From assembly GCA_934726455.1 (NCBI GenBank), contig CAKVDS010000033.1, forward strand, positions 1 through 26,460: a stretch of 26,460 bases of DNA, given 5' to 3'. Both the position numbers and the translations under genes were made by a program. Shown here piece by piece: positions 15,121-23,630 of the stretch (its first letter is position 1; every line of letters begins with the position of its first letter). This DNA is from an uncultured Bacteroidales bacterium. Its GTDB lineage: Bacteria; Bacteroidota; Bacteroidia; Bacteroidales; UBA932. The notes beneath the pieces are model-generated. The model had not been told where the DNA came from. It saw only the letters and a list, made by a program, of their open reading frames with translations, and made no database searches.

Positions 15121-16293
15121 TTACTTATCAGTGAGGGCCTGCAACAGCATCATTCCTTTGGCGGTAAGAAGATACCTCTGGCGCGGATGCCGAGGGGAAT
15201 CCGGATACAGCGGGCGTATGAAACCTTCACTTATCGCTGGAGAAAGATAGGTTCTCAAGAAATTGTCGCGTCCTCGCAGGTTGAGACATTCCATCAGTTC
15301 TTTTGCAGACAGCTCTTTGTTGCCTGTTGCGCGTATGATGGCCTTGATATTCGGGTTGTCCGTGTGGAACTTGTCCTGTACTTGTCCTGAGCTTGTCCCG
15401 TACTTGTCCTGTACTTGTCCTGCTCCAGATGACAATTCCGGTTGGATGCGCCACTCTGGGGTGGGGTGGATGTGGAGGTAGCGGTTTCGGAGATCCCAAT
15501 GTTCGCCGAGAAGCAGGTTGCGGAAAAAACGCTCAAGATAGACTGGTGAATAGTCGATGCCTTTCGCAAAATTCTTATAGTTGGCCCGGACCAGCGCATT
15601 GCGGAAATACCATGAGTGGTTTGCAAAAAGGTCGTTGTTGATGTCAAACCCGACGGAGCGGAGGTATTGTATGGTGAAGACGGCTGTGGTGCGTGTGTTC
15701 CCTTCACAAAAGGGGTGGATTTGCCAAATGCCGGAGACAAAACGTGTCAGGTGGACAATCATTTCATCTCTGGAGATTCCTTTGTAACTGAAGGCGCGTT
15801 CCTTTTCCATGTCATAGTCCAGGGCCTGACGTAAATCCTCCCAGTTCAGGTAACTGACGGAAGCGCCTTCAAGTACCCATTCTTTTTTCGAAATGTCATA
15901 GTCCCGAAGTTGTCCTGCGTGGTCGAATATGCCGTCAAAAATCCTCCTGTGCAAAGATATGATGCCGTTCGCGCTGAAATCAAATGTCCCGGAAGAAAGG
16001 ATTTTCGTGATGTTTACCGAAACCTTGTCCGCTTCTTCTTCGCCCGCGTCACCGGAATTCCGTGCAGTCTTGTTGATATAGTATTGCTTCAGGAGTTCAC
16101 GGGCTTCATCTATAGTAATGTCGCCCTCGATGTTCCTGCGGGCTGTTTGTTGAAGGTACTCGGATGTTTTAAGACCGTCTACAGCCTGCAAGCCGATGGA
16201 AATGCGCCAAGCCTCCGCCTTGTCCTTTTGGGCGGGTTCACCTTGCCTGATGTATTGGTCGAAGTCAAGATATGTCTGTTTGCGGCCTGTCAT
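15121..16293 (-). CDS. Fic family protein with VbhA-like N-terminal helix and C-terminal winged-helix-like tail
   Basis: This 390-residue protein carries the Fic motif HPFCEGNTRTT (15685-15717), the Glu/Asn-Thr variant seen in bacteroidotal Fic proteins. Near residues 45-60 a segment RRNIEGDITIDEARELL resembles a fused VbhA-type antitoxin helix. The usual Ser/Thr four positions before the Glu is replaced by Arg, so inhibition may work differently. After the core come a variable linker and a probable winged helix (NKELSAKELMECLNLRGRDNF). The linker (about residues 291-309) is encoded by five 11-bp repeats. I choose the ATG at 16293; the frame can be read three codons further to a TTG. The -7 box ends seven bases upstream, so the transcript may lack a leader. 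Target unknown. Confidence 0.87.
   Translation of the reverse strand: MTGRKQTYLDFDQYIRQGEPAQKDKAEAWRISIGLQAVDGLKTSEYLQQTARRNIEGDITIDEARELLKQYYINKTARNSGDAGEEEADKVSVNITKILSSGTFDFSANGIISLHRRIFDGIFDHAGQLRDYDISKKEWVLEGASVSYLNWEDLRQALDYDMEKERAFSYKGISRDEMIVHLTRFVSGIWQIHPFCEGNTRTTAVFTIQYLRSVGFDINNDLFANHSWYFRNALVRANYKNFAKGIDYSPVYLERFFRNLLLGEHWDLRNRYLHIHPTPEWRIQPELSSGAGQVQDKYGTSSGQVQDKFHTDNPNIKAIIRATGNKELSAKELMECLNLRGRDNFLRTYLSPAISEGFIRPLYPDSPRHPRQRYLLTAKGMMLLQALTDK
15368..15422. repeat. Five 11-bp tandem repeats inside a Fic gene
   Basis: Units at 15368, 15379, 15390, 15401 and 15412 follow TACTTGTCCTG with few changes (first unit AACTTGTCCTG, third AGCTTGTCCCG). Eleven is not a multiple of three, so gain or loss of one unit would shift the reading frame for the C-terminal part of the Fic protein. 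Confidence 0.93.
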
Positions 16294-16299
16294 ATCAGA

Positions 16300-16307
16300 C
16301 AAAGATA
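16300..16307 (-). promoter_or_regulatory. Candidate -7 box TATCTTTG for the VbhA-like Fic gene
   Basis: The octamer fits TAnnTTTG and ends seven bases before the ATG at 16293, which predicts a leaderless or nearly leaderless transcript. No convincing -33 element is seen. Confidence 0.45.
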
Positions 16308-16421
16308 ACCATTTTCCTGCTCACTTGATTATGCATACCGTAACTGTGCGTCCCCGCAGGAGGTTGGGAGCATCGCCGCCGCATCCAACCCCGACCCCGA
16401 CAATTATTGGAAAGAATTGCT

Positions 16422-16429
16422 TAACTTTG
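16422..16429 (+). promoter_or_regulatory. Candidate -7 box TAACTTTG for prfB
   Basis: It fits TAnnTTTG and ends seven bases before the prfB ATG, again predicting almost no leader. A TTG at 16407-16409 is too close to be the -33 element. Confidence 0.45.
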
Positions 16430-16436
16430 CTCGATT

Positions 16437-17504
16437 ATGATAACACAGGAGCAGATCAAGGATTTGCAGGCCCGGACGGACACGCTCGGGCGCTGCATCG
16501 ACATAGACGCCAAGCGCAAGGAACTCGCTGATAAAGAGGCACAGACCCAGGCCCCGGATTTCTGGGACGACCCCAAGAAGGCGGAGACTTTCCTCAAGGG
16601 GGTGAGCGGCGTGAAATCGTGGGTCAGTTCTTACGATGCCGCCCGCTCGGCGGTGGATGACCTTGAAGTGCTGTTGGAGCTTGACCCCGAGAGCAAGGAG
16701 ACGGATGATGCCTTCGAACATGCCAAGACCCTTGTCGAGGATCTGGAAATGCGCAACATGCTCGGCGCGGAGGGGGATTCTCTCGGGGCCGTGCTCACCA
16801 TCAACTCCGGGGCCGGCGGTACAGAGGCCAACGACTGGAGCGCGATGCTGATGCGCATGTACATGCGTTGGGGCGAGCGCAACGGCTACAAGATGACAGT
16901 CACCGAAGAGCTCGAAGGAGACGAGACCGGCATCAAGTCCGCCACCATCCAGTTCGAGGGCGACTATGCCTACGGCTACCTCAAGGCCGAGTCCGGGGTG
17001 CACCGCCTGGTCCGCATATCCCCGTTCAACTCTCAGGGCAAGCGCCAGACCACGTTCAGTTCAGTATTCGTGTACCCCCTCGTGGATGACACCATCAACA
17101 TCGAGATCAACCCCTCCGACATCGAGTGGGACACGTTCCGCTCCGGCGGCCATGGTGGCCAGAACGTCAACAAGGTCGAGACCGGGGTGCGTGTGCGCCA
17201 CCTCCCGACCGGCATCACGGTGGAGAACACCGAGACCCGCAGCCAGCAGGACAACCGCCAGCGTGCTCTCCTCATCCTCAAGTCCCGCCTCTACGACATA
17301 GAATTGAAGAAACGCCAGGAGAAGCAGGCCGAGCTTGAGGGGCAGAAGAAGAAGATCGAGTGGGGTTCGCAGATCCGCTCCTATGTGCTGCACCCTTACA
17401 AGATGGTCAAGGATCTCCGCACCGGCTACGAGACAGCCGACACCCAGGGGGTGCTGGACGGCGACCTCAATGAGTTCATGAAAGTATATTTAATGCAAAA
17501 CTGA
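16437..17504 (+). CDS. prfB: Peptide chain release factor 2
   Basis: This 355-residue protein recognises UGA and UAA stop codons and triggers release of the finished peptide on the ribosome. The stop-codon-reading tripeptide SPF is present in HRLVRISPFNSQGKRQT, which separates RF2 from RF1. The catalytic GGQ is in SGGHGGQNVNKVETGV, where Gln methylation normally occurs. The reading frame runs through the N-terminal region (LGRCIDIDAKRKEL) without the UGA-containing programmed frameshift known from E. coli prfB. It starts at the ATG at 16437, giving the usual N-terminus. The fumarase gene begins four bases after the stop and may share its transcript. Confidence 0.97.
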   Translation: MITQEQIKDLQARTDTLGRCIDIDAKRKELADKEAQTQAPDFWDDPKKAETFLKGVSGVKSWVSSYDAARSAVDDLEVLLELDPESKETDDAFEHAKTLVEDLEMRNMLGAEGDSLGAVLTINSGAGGTEANDWSAMLMRMYMRWGERNGYKMTVTEELEGDETGIKSATIQFEGDYAYGYLKAESGVHRLVRISPFNSQGKRQTTFSSVFVYPLVDDTINIEINPSDIEWDTFRSGGHGGQNVNKVETGVRVRHLPTGITVENTETRSQQDNRQRALLILKSRLYDIELKKRQEKQAELEGQKKKIEWGSQIRSYVLHPYKMVKDLRTGYETADTQGVLDGDLNEFMKVYLMQN

Positions 17505-17508
17505 TAAT

Positions 17509-19134
17509 ATGACAGAGTTCAAGTATGCTCCGATGTTTCAGCTTGGAGAAGACAAGACTGAATACTACCGCATCCCAGGTTCAGAGAAACTGGTGAGCGT
17601 CTCCGACTTCGAGGGACACAAGATTCTGAAGGTCTCAAAAGAGGCCCTGACTCTCATGTCCAACACCGCTTTCCGTGACGTGAGCTTCATGCTCCGCCGT
17701 TCGCACAACGCCCAGGTGGCCAAGATCCTCAGCGACCCGGAGGCCTCCGACAACGACAAGTACGTGGCACTCACATTCCTGCGCAACGCCGAGATAGCCT
17801 GCAAGGGCAAGCTCCCTATCTGCCAGGACACGGGCACGGCCATCATCCACGGCGAGAAGGGCCAGCAGGTATGGACAGGCTTCTGCGACGAGGAGGCCCT
17901 CAGCCTCGGAGTGTTCAAGACCTACACCGAGGAGAACCTGCGCTACTCCCAGAACGCGCCTCTGGACATGTACAACGAGGTCAACACCAAGTGCAACCTT
18001 CCTGCCCAGATAGACATCGAGGCCACTGAGGGCGAAGAGTACCGCTTCCTCTGCGTGACCAAGGGAGGCGGCTCGGCCAACAAGACATATCTCTACCAGG
18101 AGACCAAGGCCCGCATCCAGAACCCAGGAACCCTCGTGCCGTTCCTCGTCTCCAAGATGAAGACCCTCGGCACGGCAGCCTGCCCGCCATACCACATCGC
18201 TATCGTCATAGGCGGCACCTCGGCGGAGCGTAACCTTTTGACAGTCAAGCTCGCGTCAACCCATTACTACGACGGCCTCCCGACCACCGGGGACGAGACC
18301 GGCAGGGCTTTCCGCGACATCGAACTTGAGAAGCAGCTCCTCGACGAGGCCCACAAGATCGGGCTCGGAGCCCAGTTCGGGGGCAAGTACTTTGCCCATG
18401 ATGTCAGGGTTGTGAGACTTCCGCGCCACGGTGCGAGCTGTCCTATAGGACTCGGAGTGAGCTGCTCGGCCGACCGCAACATCAAGACGAAGATCAACTC
18501 CGACGGCGTCTGGATCGAGAAACTTGACGACAAGCCTTACGAACTCATCCCTGAAGAGCTCCGCAACGCCGGAGAGGGCGATGCAGTGAAGATCAACCTC
18601 GACTGCCCGATGAAAGAAATCCTGGCGCAGCTCACAAAGTATCCGGTCAGCACGCGCCTGAGCCTTAACGGAACCATCATCGTGGCCCGTGACATAGCGC
18701 ATGCCAAGATCAAGGCCCGTCTCGACGCGGGCGAGGGCATGCCTCAGTATTTCAAGGACCACCCGATCTATTATGCCGGTCCGGCCAAGACCCCGGAGGG
18801 CATGCCATGCGGCTCTCTCGGACCTACCACTGCCGGCCGTATGGATCCGTATGTGGATGAGTTCCAGGACAATGGCGGAAGCCTTGTGATGCTCGCCAAA
18901 GGCAACCGCAGCCAGGCCGTGACCGATGCCTGCAAGAAGCACGGCGGCTTCTACCTCGGTTCCATCGGAGGCCCTGCCGCCATCCTTGCCCAGAACAACA
19001 TCAAGTCCATCGAATGCGTGGAGTATCCGGAACTCGGAATGGAGGCCATCTGGAAAATCCGCGTGGAGGATTTCCCTGCATTCATCCTCGTGGATGACAA
19101 GGGCAACGACTTTTTCAAGAAGTTCGGTCTGTGA
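17509..19134 (+). CDS. Class I fumarate hydratase
   Basis: This 541-residue enzyme of the iron-sulfur FumA/FumB class interconverts fumarate and malate. It contains the alpha-like part followed by the beta-like part in one chain. Likely 4Fe-4S ligands are Cys105 (LPICQDTGT), Cys225 (GTAACPPYH) and Cys319 (GLGVSCSADRN); their spacing of 120 and 94 matches the class. The C-terminal part has TTAGRMDPYVDEF and GSIGGPAA, as expected for the beta domain. In strict anaerobes it serves the branched fumarate-respiration side of the TCA pathway; the oxygen-sensitive cluster suits such a host. Four bases separate it from prfB, and its stop overlaps the GTG start of the AsmA-like gene. Confidence 0.96.
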   Translation: MTEFKYAPMFQLGEDKTEYYRIPGSEKLVSVSDFEGHKILKVSKEALTLMSNTAFRDVSFMLRRSHNAQVAKILSDPEASDNDKYVALTFLRNAEIACKGKLPICQDTGTAIIHGEKGQQVWTGFCDEEALSLGVFKTYTEENLRYSQNAPLDMYNEVNTKCNLPAQIDIEATEGEEYRFLCVTKGGGSANKTYLYQETKARIQNPGTLVPFLVSKMKTLGTAACPPYHIAIVIGGTSAERNLLTVKLASTHYYDGLPTTGDETGRAFRDIELEKQLLDEAHKIGLGAQFGGKYFAHDVRVVRLPRHGASCPIGLGVSCSADRNIKTKINSDGVWIEKLDDKPYELIPEELRNAGEGDAVKINLDCPMKEILAQLTKYPVSTRLSLNGTIIVARDIAHAKIKARLDAGEGMPQYFKDHPIYYAGPAKTPEGMPCGSLGPTTAGRMDPYVDEFQDNGGSLVMLAKGNRSQAVTDACKKHGGFYLGSIGGPAAILAQNNIKSIECVEYPELGMEAIWKIRVEDFPAFILVDDKGNDFFKKFGL

Positions 19135-22100
19135 AAAAGGGGCTCAGAATAGCCCTCATCTCTGTTTTCGGCTTCCTGGTGCTGCTTTTCGCAGCACTCC
19201 AGATCGCCCTCAATACGAGGCTGGTCACAGGGGCCGTAGATAAATTTGCCGAGGAGAACATAGACGGGGCTCTCAGGTACTCACGCCTGAGAGTCTCGCT
19301 GCTCGGCGCTTTTCCCGAGCTCAGGCTGACTGTTGACAGCCTTTCGCTCACATATCCTTCCGAGAGGTATGCTTCTTTCTATGGGCGGTCTTTCCTTTCC
19401 GGACGCTTTGCGGACAGGGGGAGGGGAGAGTCGGCTGACACGCTGCTCCGGCTTGACCGCCTGAGTGTCAGTGTCAATCCTTGGAAGTTGCTCTCCGGGA
19501 GAATCTCCGCCGGTGAGATCCGTCTGGCCGGACTTGCCGCTTTCGTGCACCGTTTTGATGCGGGGACATCCAATCTCGACATTCTCAAGTTCATCTCTCC
19601 GTCCGACAGCACTTCATCGGAAAGCGGCCCCGCTTCCACCCCTCTTGTTTCAGTGGGGGATTTGACATTGGAGGGGCGTACGAGCCTGGTGTACACGGAT
19701 GCACCGGCTTCCTTGCGCGCTGCTGTGGACATTGACCGTTTCAGCTCCGGGGCGGAGTTCCGGATGACGGACGGCGATCTGCACTTGCGCGGTGTCCGGG
19801 TTCATCTTGATTCTCTCTCTATATATGGCATCGCTTCGGCGGACACGCTCGACCTCGGGGTGGGGCGTTTTGATGTCAGGGAGGGCTCGCCTGATTTTTA
19901 TGCTGTTGATTTGTCGGCTTTTGCTCAGGCTGGCACGGCCTCTTTCGGCCGTGTCGAGATTCCGGCCGAGCTTAAGGGGGGACTCTTGTTCGGCAAGTCG
20001 TCCGAGCGTCTCTCCATCGGAGCTGACGGCTTGACGGCACAGCTTGCCTATTTCCCTCTGTCTCTTGACGGTACGGCCGAGATCTATCGGGACAGCATTG
20101 TCGTTGATGCCACAGCCGGCCTTGTTTCCTGTCCTCTTGAGACGATTCTGAGGAAGTATGCCGATCTTGTCGTTCCTGCGGCTGCGGACTTTTCCACCGG
20201 TGCATTGCTCACGGCTGACATCAGCGCCGACGGCGTTTATTCACAAGGCTCCATGCCTGCTGTAAGCGCCTGTCTCAGGATTCCGGAGTCCAGCACCATG
20301 TACCTTCCTGACAGCATCAGCCTCAAGCATGCCATCGACATTGATGCTGTCATGTCCCCGGCCGGCCGGCTGGAGGCTGATATTCATGAACTCAATCTTT
20401 CTGTTCCCGGGCTTGTTGTCGCTTTCGGCGGCAAGGCTGAAGATGTTCTCGGGAAAGATCCTCTCTATCGTGTCTCGGCTGATGCGCGGGCTGATGTGGA
20501 GCGGCTGCTGTCCATTCTCCCGTTCAGGGATTCTCTTGATATTGAGCATGCTGAGGGTGACATCCATCTTACTCTTGATGCCCGTGCCAGACAGTCGGAA
20601 CTCCGTGATTTCAAGTTCGCCAAGGCTGATATCAAGGGTGGCCTGAACAGCCGGCATCTTCACCTCAAGATGCCGTCGGATTCGATTGAGGCCTGTGTCT
20701 ACAATGCCGGGGTGCGTCTGGATTCCCGGCTTTCCGGCCTTGACCTCAATGCGGATTTTGACAGTGTGTTCTTCTATAAGGGGGCGGGCCTCACTGCCCG
20801 TGTGAGAAAAATTTTCAACGAGGCCCATATCTCCAAGGTGGAGCAGGACGGGAAGGTTCTCCCGCGGATCGAGGTCAGCACTGCGGGGGAGAGGGTTTTC
20901 TTCAAGTCCGGTTCTTCGCGCTATGCGGCGAGCGGAGCCAATGTCAGTGCGGCCGTGCAGAAACTGGCAGCCCGGCAGGAGCACCGTCATCGCCGTCCGG
21001 GACATCGTCATGGCGGGGAATTTGACTTTGCCGATATAGACATATCTCTGGATTCTTCCATAGTCAAGTATCTCAAGAACTGGTCGGCTTCCGGACACAT
21101 CAAGGCTGATTCCGGTTTCTTCGCCTCGCCTATGCTGCCGCTGCGTACGCGGCTTACCGCCTTGCACGCTGATTTTGATGATGAGAAAATAGATATAGAC
21201 ACCATAGGGGTCAAGTGCGGCACCTCGGATGTCAATTTGAGCGGGACCATGTACGGGGTGAAGCATTCTCTTATCCACAAGAGCATGATACGCACCAGGC
21301 TCGACCTTGATTCGAGGCGATTGAATGTCAATGAGTTTTTGGCTGCTGTCCTTGTGGGGCGCGAGAATGCTGCCAAGGTGGCCACGGAAGCTGAAGATGA
21401 TGAGAGTTTCGTCACCGACACTTTGGCCGATGCCCGTGTGGACTTGCACAAGTTTCCGATATTCGTGGTACCGGCCAATCTTGATGTCAATGTGGGGCTC
21501 GCCGCCGACAGGGTGGACTTCTCCGACCCGCGCATCGGCCCTGTGTATTCCGGCATCAAGATAAAGGACAGGACGATGCAGCTTACCGGCACTTACATCA
21601 CCACGGAACTGGGCAAAATCTATCTTGACGCATTCTACTCCACACGTTCCAAGCACGACATCTCTGCCGGGGTCAACCTGAACCTTTCGCAGATGTCGGC
21701 GGGGGAGATAATCCGCCTGCTTCCGGCTGTGGATTCGCTGATGCCTGTGCTCAAGGCTTTTGATGGCAAACTCAGCTGCGACATCTCCGCGACGGCGCAG
21801 ATAGACACCAACCGCAATGTCATAATCCCGACACTTGACGGGCTTGTCCGCCTGTCAGGAAAGGACTTGAAGGTGAGTAATACCGGGCAGTTCGGCAAGG
21901 TGGCCAATCTGCTGCTTTTCAAGAAGAGGGAGACTCTGGACATCGACAATATGAATGTGGACGCCCTGATTCACGACAGCCGGATAGAGGTTTTTCCTTT
22001 CGTGCTCGGGGCAGACAAATACCGCTTCGCTCTGCGCGGGACGCAGGGCTTCGACCGGAGCATGTTCTATCATCTCTCGGTGCTCAAGGCACCGTTCCCG

Positions 22101-22565
22101 ATACTTTTCGGCATCAACATCTACGGCACGGCGGGGCATACCAAGGTATCTCTGGGCAAGCCGAAATATCACGACGGCACAGTGCCGGTGTTCACCCGCC
22201 AGCTTGATACTGTGCAGATAAATCTTGCCAAATCCATCCGCGACATCTTCGACAGGGGAGTGGAGTCCGTGATGCGGCACAACGAGAGCGCGGTCGGGAC
22301 TCTGGATCTTCACAGTCTTGTGGTGGATCCGCTTCAGGCCTCGCAGGAGGGGCTGGACGATGCAACCATGCAGAAATATGCCGAGATGGCTGACGAGTTC
22401 GCCGTGCAGCAGGAACTTCAGGAGCAGCAGGATGAGCTTGATGCTGAAGTTTCCGCCGCTCTCAATTCTTCTTCGGAGGACATGACACGGATGATGAAGG
22501 AGTACGAGGCGTCGATCAAGGACAAGCGCTTTGACCGCTGGCTGCGCAAGAGCCGCAAGAAATAG
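19131..22565 (+). CDS. Large AsmA-like membrane-anchored protein
   Basis: The product is 1144 residues. One N-terminal transmembrane segment (residues about 4-26) is followed by an AsmA-like start (RLRVSLLGAFPELRLTVDSLSLTY) and a long periplasmic part rich in beta strands, with an AsmA_2-like C-terminal region. It ends in an acidic, coiled-coil-prone and then basic tail. AsmA-type proteins form long grooves that bridge the envelope and move lipids or help outer-membrane assembly; the exact cargo is unknown here. A His/Arg-rich patch (RQEHRHRRPGHRHGG, around residue 620) is unusual. The start is GTG at 19131, sharing bases with the fumarase TGA. It converges on the ZIP gene with a 4-bp gap, too short for a separate terminator. 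Confidence 0.85.
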   Translation: MKKGLRIALISVFGFLVLLFAALQIALNTRLVTGAVDKFAEENIDGALRYSRLRVSLLGAFPELRLTVDSLSLTYPSERYASFYGRSFLSGRFADRGRGESADTLLRLDRLSVSVNPWKLLSGRISAGEIRLAGLAAFVHRFDAGTSNLDILKFISPSDSTSSESGPASTPLVSVGDLTLEGRTSLVYTDAPASLRAAVDIDRFSSGAEFRMTDGDLHLRGVRVHLDSLSIYGIASADTLDLGVGRFDVREGSPDFYAVDLSAFAQAGTASFGRVEIPAELKGGLLFGKSSERLSIGADGLTAQLAYFPLSLDGTAEIYRDSIVVDATAGLVSCPLETILRKYADLVVPAAADFSTGALLTADISADGVYSQGSMPAVSACLRIPESSTMYLPDSISLKHAIDIDAVMSPAGRLEADIHELNLSVPGLVVAFGGKAEDVLGKDPLYRVSADARADVERLLSILPFRDSLDIEHAEGDIHLTLDARARQSELRDFKFAKADIKGGLNSRHLHLKMPSDSIEACVYNAGVRLDSRLSGLDLNADFDSVFFYKGAGLTARVRKIFNEAHISKVEQDGKVLPRIEVSTAGERVFFKSGSSRYAASGANVSAAVQKLAARQEHRHRRPGHRHGGEFDFADIDISLDSSIVKYLKNWSASGHIKADSGFFASPMLPLRTRLTALHADFDDEKIDIDTIGVKCGTSDVNLSGTMYGVKHSLIHKSMIRTRLDLDSRRLNVNEFLAAVLVGRENAAKVATEAEDDESFVTDTLADARVDLHKFPIFVVPANLDVNVGLAADRVDFSDPRIGPVYSGIKIKDRTMQLTGTYITTELGKIYLDAFYSTRSKHDISAGVNLNLSQMSAGEIIRLLPAVDSLMPVLKAFDGKLSCDISATAQIDTNRNVIIPTLDGLVRLSGKDLKVSNTGQFGKVANLLLFKKRETLDIDNMNVDALIHDSRIEVFPFVLGADKYRFALRGTQGFDRSMFYHLSVLKAPFPILFGINIYGTAGHTKVSLGKPKYHDGTVPVFTRQLDTVQINLAKSIRDIFDRGVESVMRHNESAVGTLDLHSLVVDPLQASQEGLDDATMQKYAEMADEFAVQQELQEQQDELDAEVSAALNSSSEDMTRMMKEYEASIKDKRFDRWLRKSRKK

Positions 22566-22569
22566 GATT

Positions 22570-23307
22570 TTATCCCATCACGGTGTCCAGCATCATCATG
22601 AGGGCGAAGCCGATGGCGAATCCTATTGTTCCCAGGTTGGAGTGTTCTCCCTCTGCCGTCTCCGGAATCAGCTCTTCAACGACCACATAGAGCATTGCTC
22701 CTGCGGCGAAGGCCAGCATGTAAGGCACGATGGCCGTTACCGAAGAGGCCAATACCAGTACGAGTGCTCCTCCTATCGGTTCCACAATGCCGCTCATGGC
22801 TCCAAGCAAAAATGATTTGCCCTTGCTGTTGCCGGCCGCGAGCATGGGCATGGAGATTATCGCCCCTTCCGGTATGTTCTGTATGGCTATGCCTATCGAG
22901 AGTGTTATGGTGTCGGAGATCCCGGCGGCCATTCCCTCAGGCAGGTTGTGGATCGTCACGGCGAGGGCGAGCATGGCAGTCCTGGACAGCTTGCTTCTGG
23001 GGCCTTCTTTCTGTCCGCCTGCGTGGATGTGCGGGGTTATCCTGTCGATGAGCAGCAGGAAAGCGAAGCCTGCAAGCAGTCCTGTGATTGGCGGAAGCAT
23101 GGCAAGCTTGCTTCTGTCCGCGCACATCTCGATGGACGGGATGAGCAGGGACCAGACTGAGGCGGCGACCATCACGCCCGAGGCGAATCCAAGCATGGCT
23201 TTCTGCAGCTTGTCCGGTATCCCGTTTTTGATGAAGAATACAAGGCCGGAGCCGAGTACCGTGCCGGCGAACGGGATCAGAAGAGCGAGTATTGCAGTAG
23301 TGTCCAT
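22570..23307 (-). CDS. ZIP family metal transporter
   Basis: This 245-residue, eight-helix-type membrane protein resembles the ZupT/GufA branch of ZIP carriers, which import zinc and other divalent metals. Metal-site motifs are HNLPEGMAAG in helix IV and QNIPEGAIIS in helix V, with VVVEELIPE later. A short His-containing loop (TPHIHAGGQ) lies in the variable cytoplasmic region. Length is normal. The ATG at 23307 is preceded by an AT-rich leader, with no clear metal-regulator site that I recognise. It converges on the AsmA-like gene. Confidence 0.93.
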   Translation of the reverse strand: MDTTAILALLIPFAGTVLGSGLVFFIKNGIPDKLQKAMLGFASGVMVAASVWSLLIPSIEMCADRSKLAMLPPITGLLAGFAFLLLIDRITPHIHAGGQKEGPRSKLSRTAMLALAVTIHNLPEGMAAGISDTITLSIGIAIQNIPEGAIISMPMLAAGNSKGKSFLLGAMSGIVEPIGGALVLVLASSVTAIVPYMLAFAAGAMLYVVVEELIPETAEGEHSNLGTIGFAIGFALMMMLDTVMG

Positions 23308-23477
23308 TATCTTTCTTCAAAAATTAAACTTTTCGACAAGCGAGAGCAAAGCAAAACTTGTTTTTGCCGCTTACATAAATCAAAACAACTTCTCAATCGG
23401 ATGCAAATATAAGGATTCCGTGCCGCTGTCGCCATAACCATATTTGGGTATTCTTTTTTTGCCCTCGCAGAAGACGA

Positions 23478-23509
23478 TTTTGTTGCTATCGGCTTTTTGC
23501 GTATATTTG
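23478..23509 (+). promoter_or_regulatory. Promoter of tRNA-Leu
   Basis: A -33 TTTTG (23478-23482), a 19-bp spacer and the -7 box TATATTTG (23502-23509) match the bacteroidotal promoter closely. Transcription would begin about 20-25 nt before the tRNA. The gap between this promoter and the ZIP start (23308-23477) holds nothing else I can identify. Confidence 0.7.
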
Positions 23510-23538
23510 TCCGTTCAGTCAGTTTTGGCTGTGCTGAC

Positions 23539-23620
23539 GCGGGTGTGTTGTAATTGGTAGCCAAGCCAGACTTAGGATCTGGTGCCTTCGTGCGTATGGG
23601 TTCGAGTCCCTTCACCCGCA
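23539..23620 (+). tRNA. tRNA-Leu (anticodon UAG)
   Basis: The acceptor arms GCGGGTG (23539-23545) and CACCCGC (23613-23619) pair fully, with discriminator A at 23620. The anticodon stem CCAGA/TCTGG encloses loop CTTAGGA, giving anticodon TAG at 23573-23575. A long variable arm (TGCCTTCGTGCG) marks a class II tRNA, and a TTCGAGT T-loop is present. No CCA is encoded. The repeat region starts within about 10 bp of its end. Confidence 0.95.
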
Positions 23621-23630
23621 CTACCTTTAC

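Noticed and set aside
16437..16560. Programmed frameshift in prfB
   Set aside because: The N-terminal region is continuous with no in-frame UGA, so the E. coli-type control is absent.
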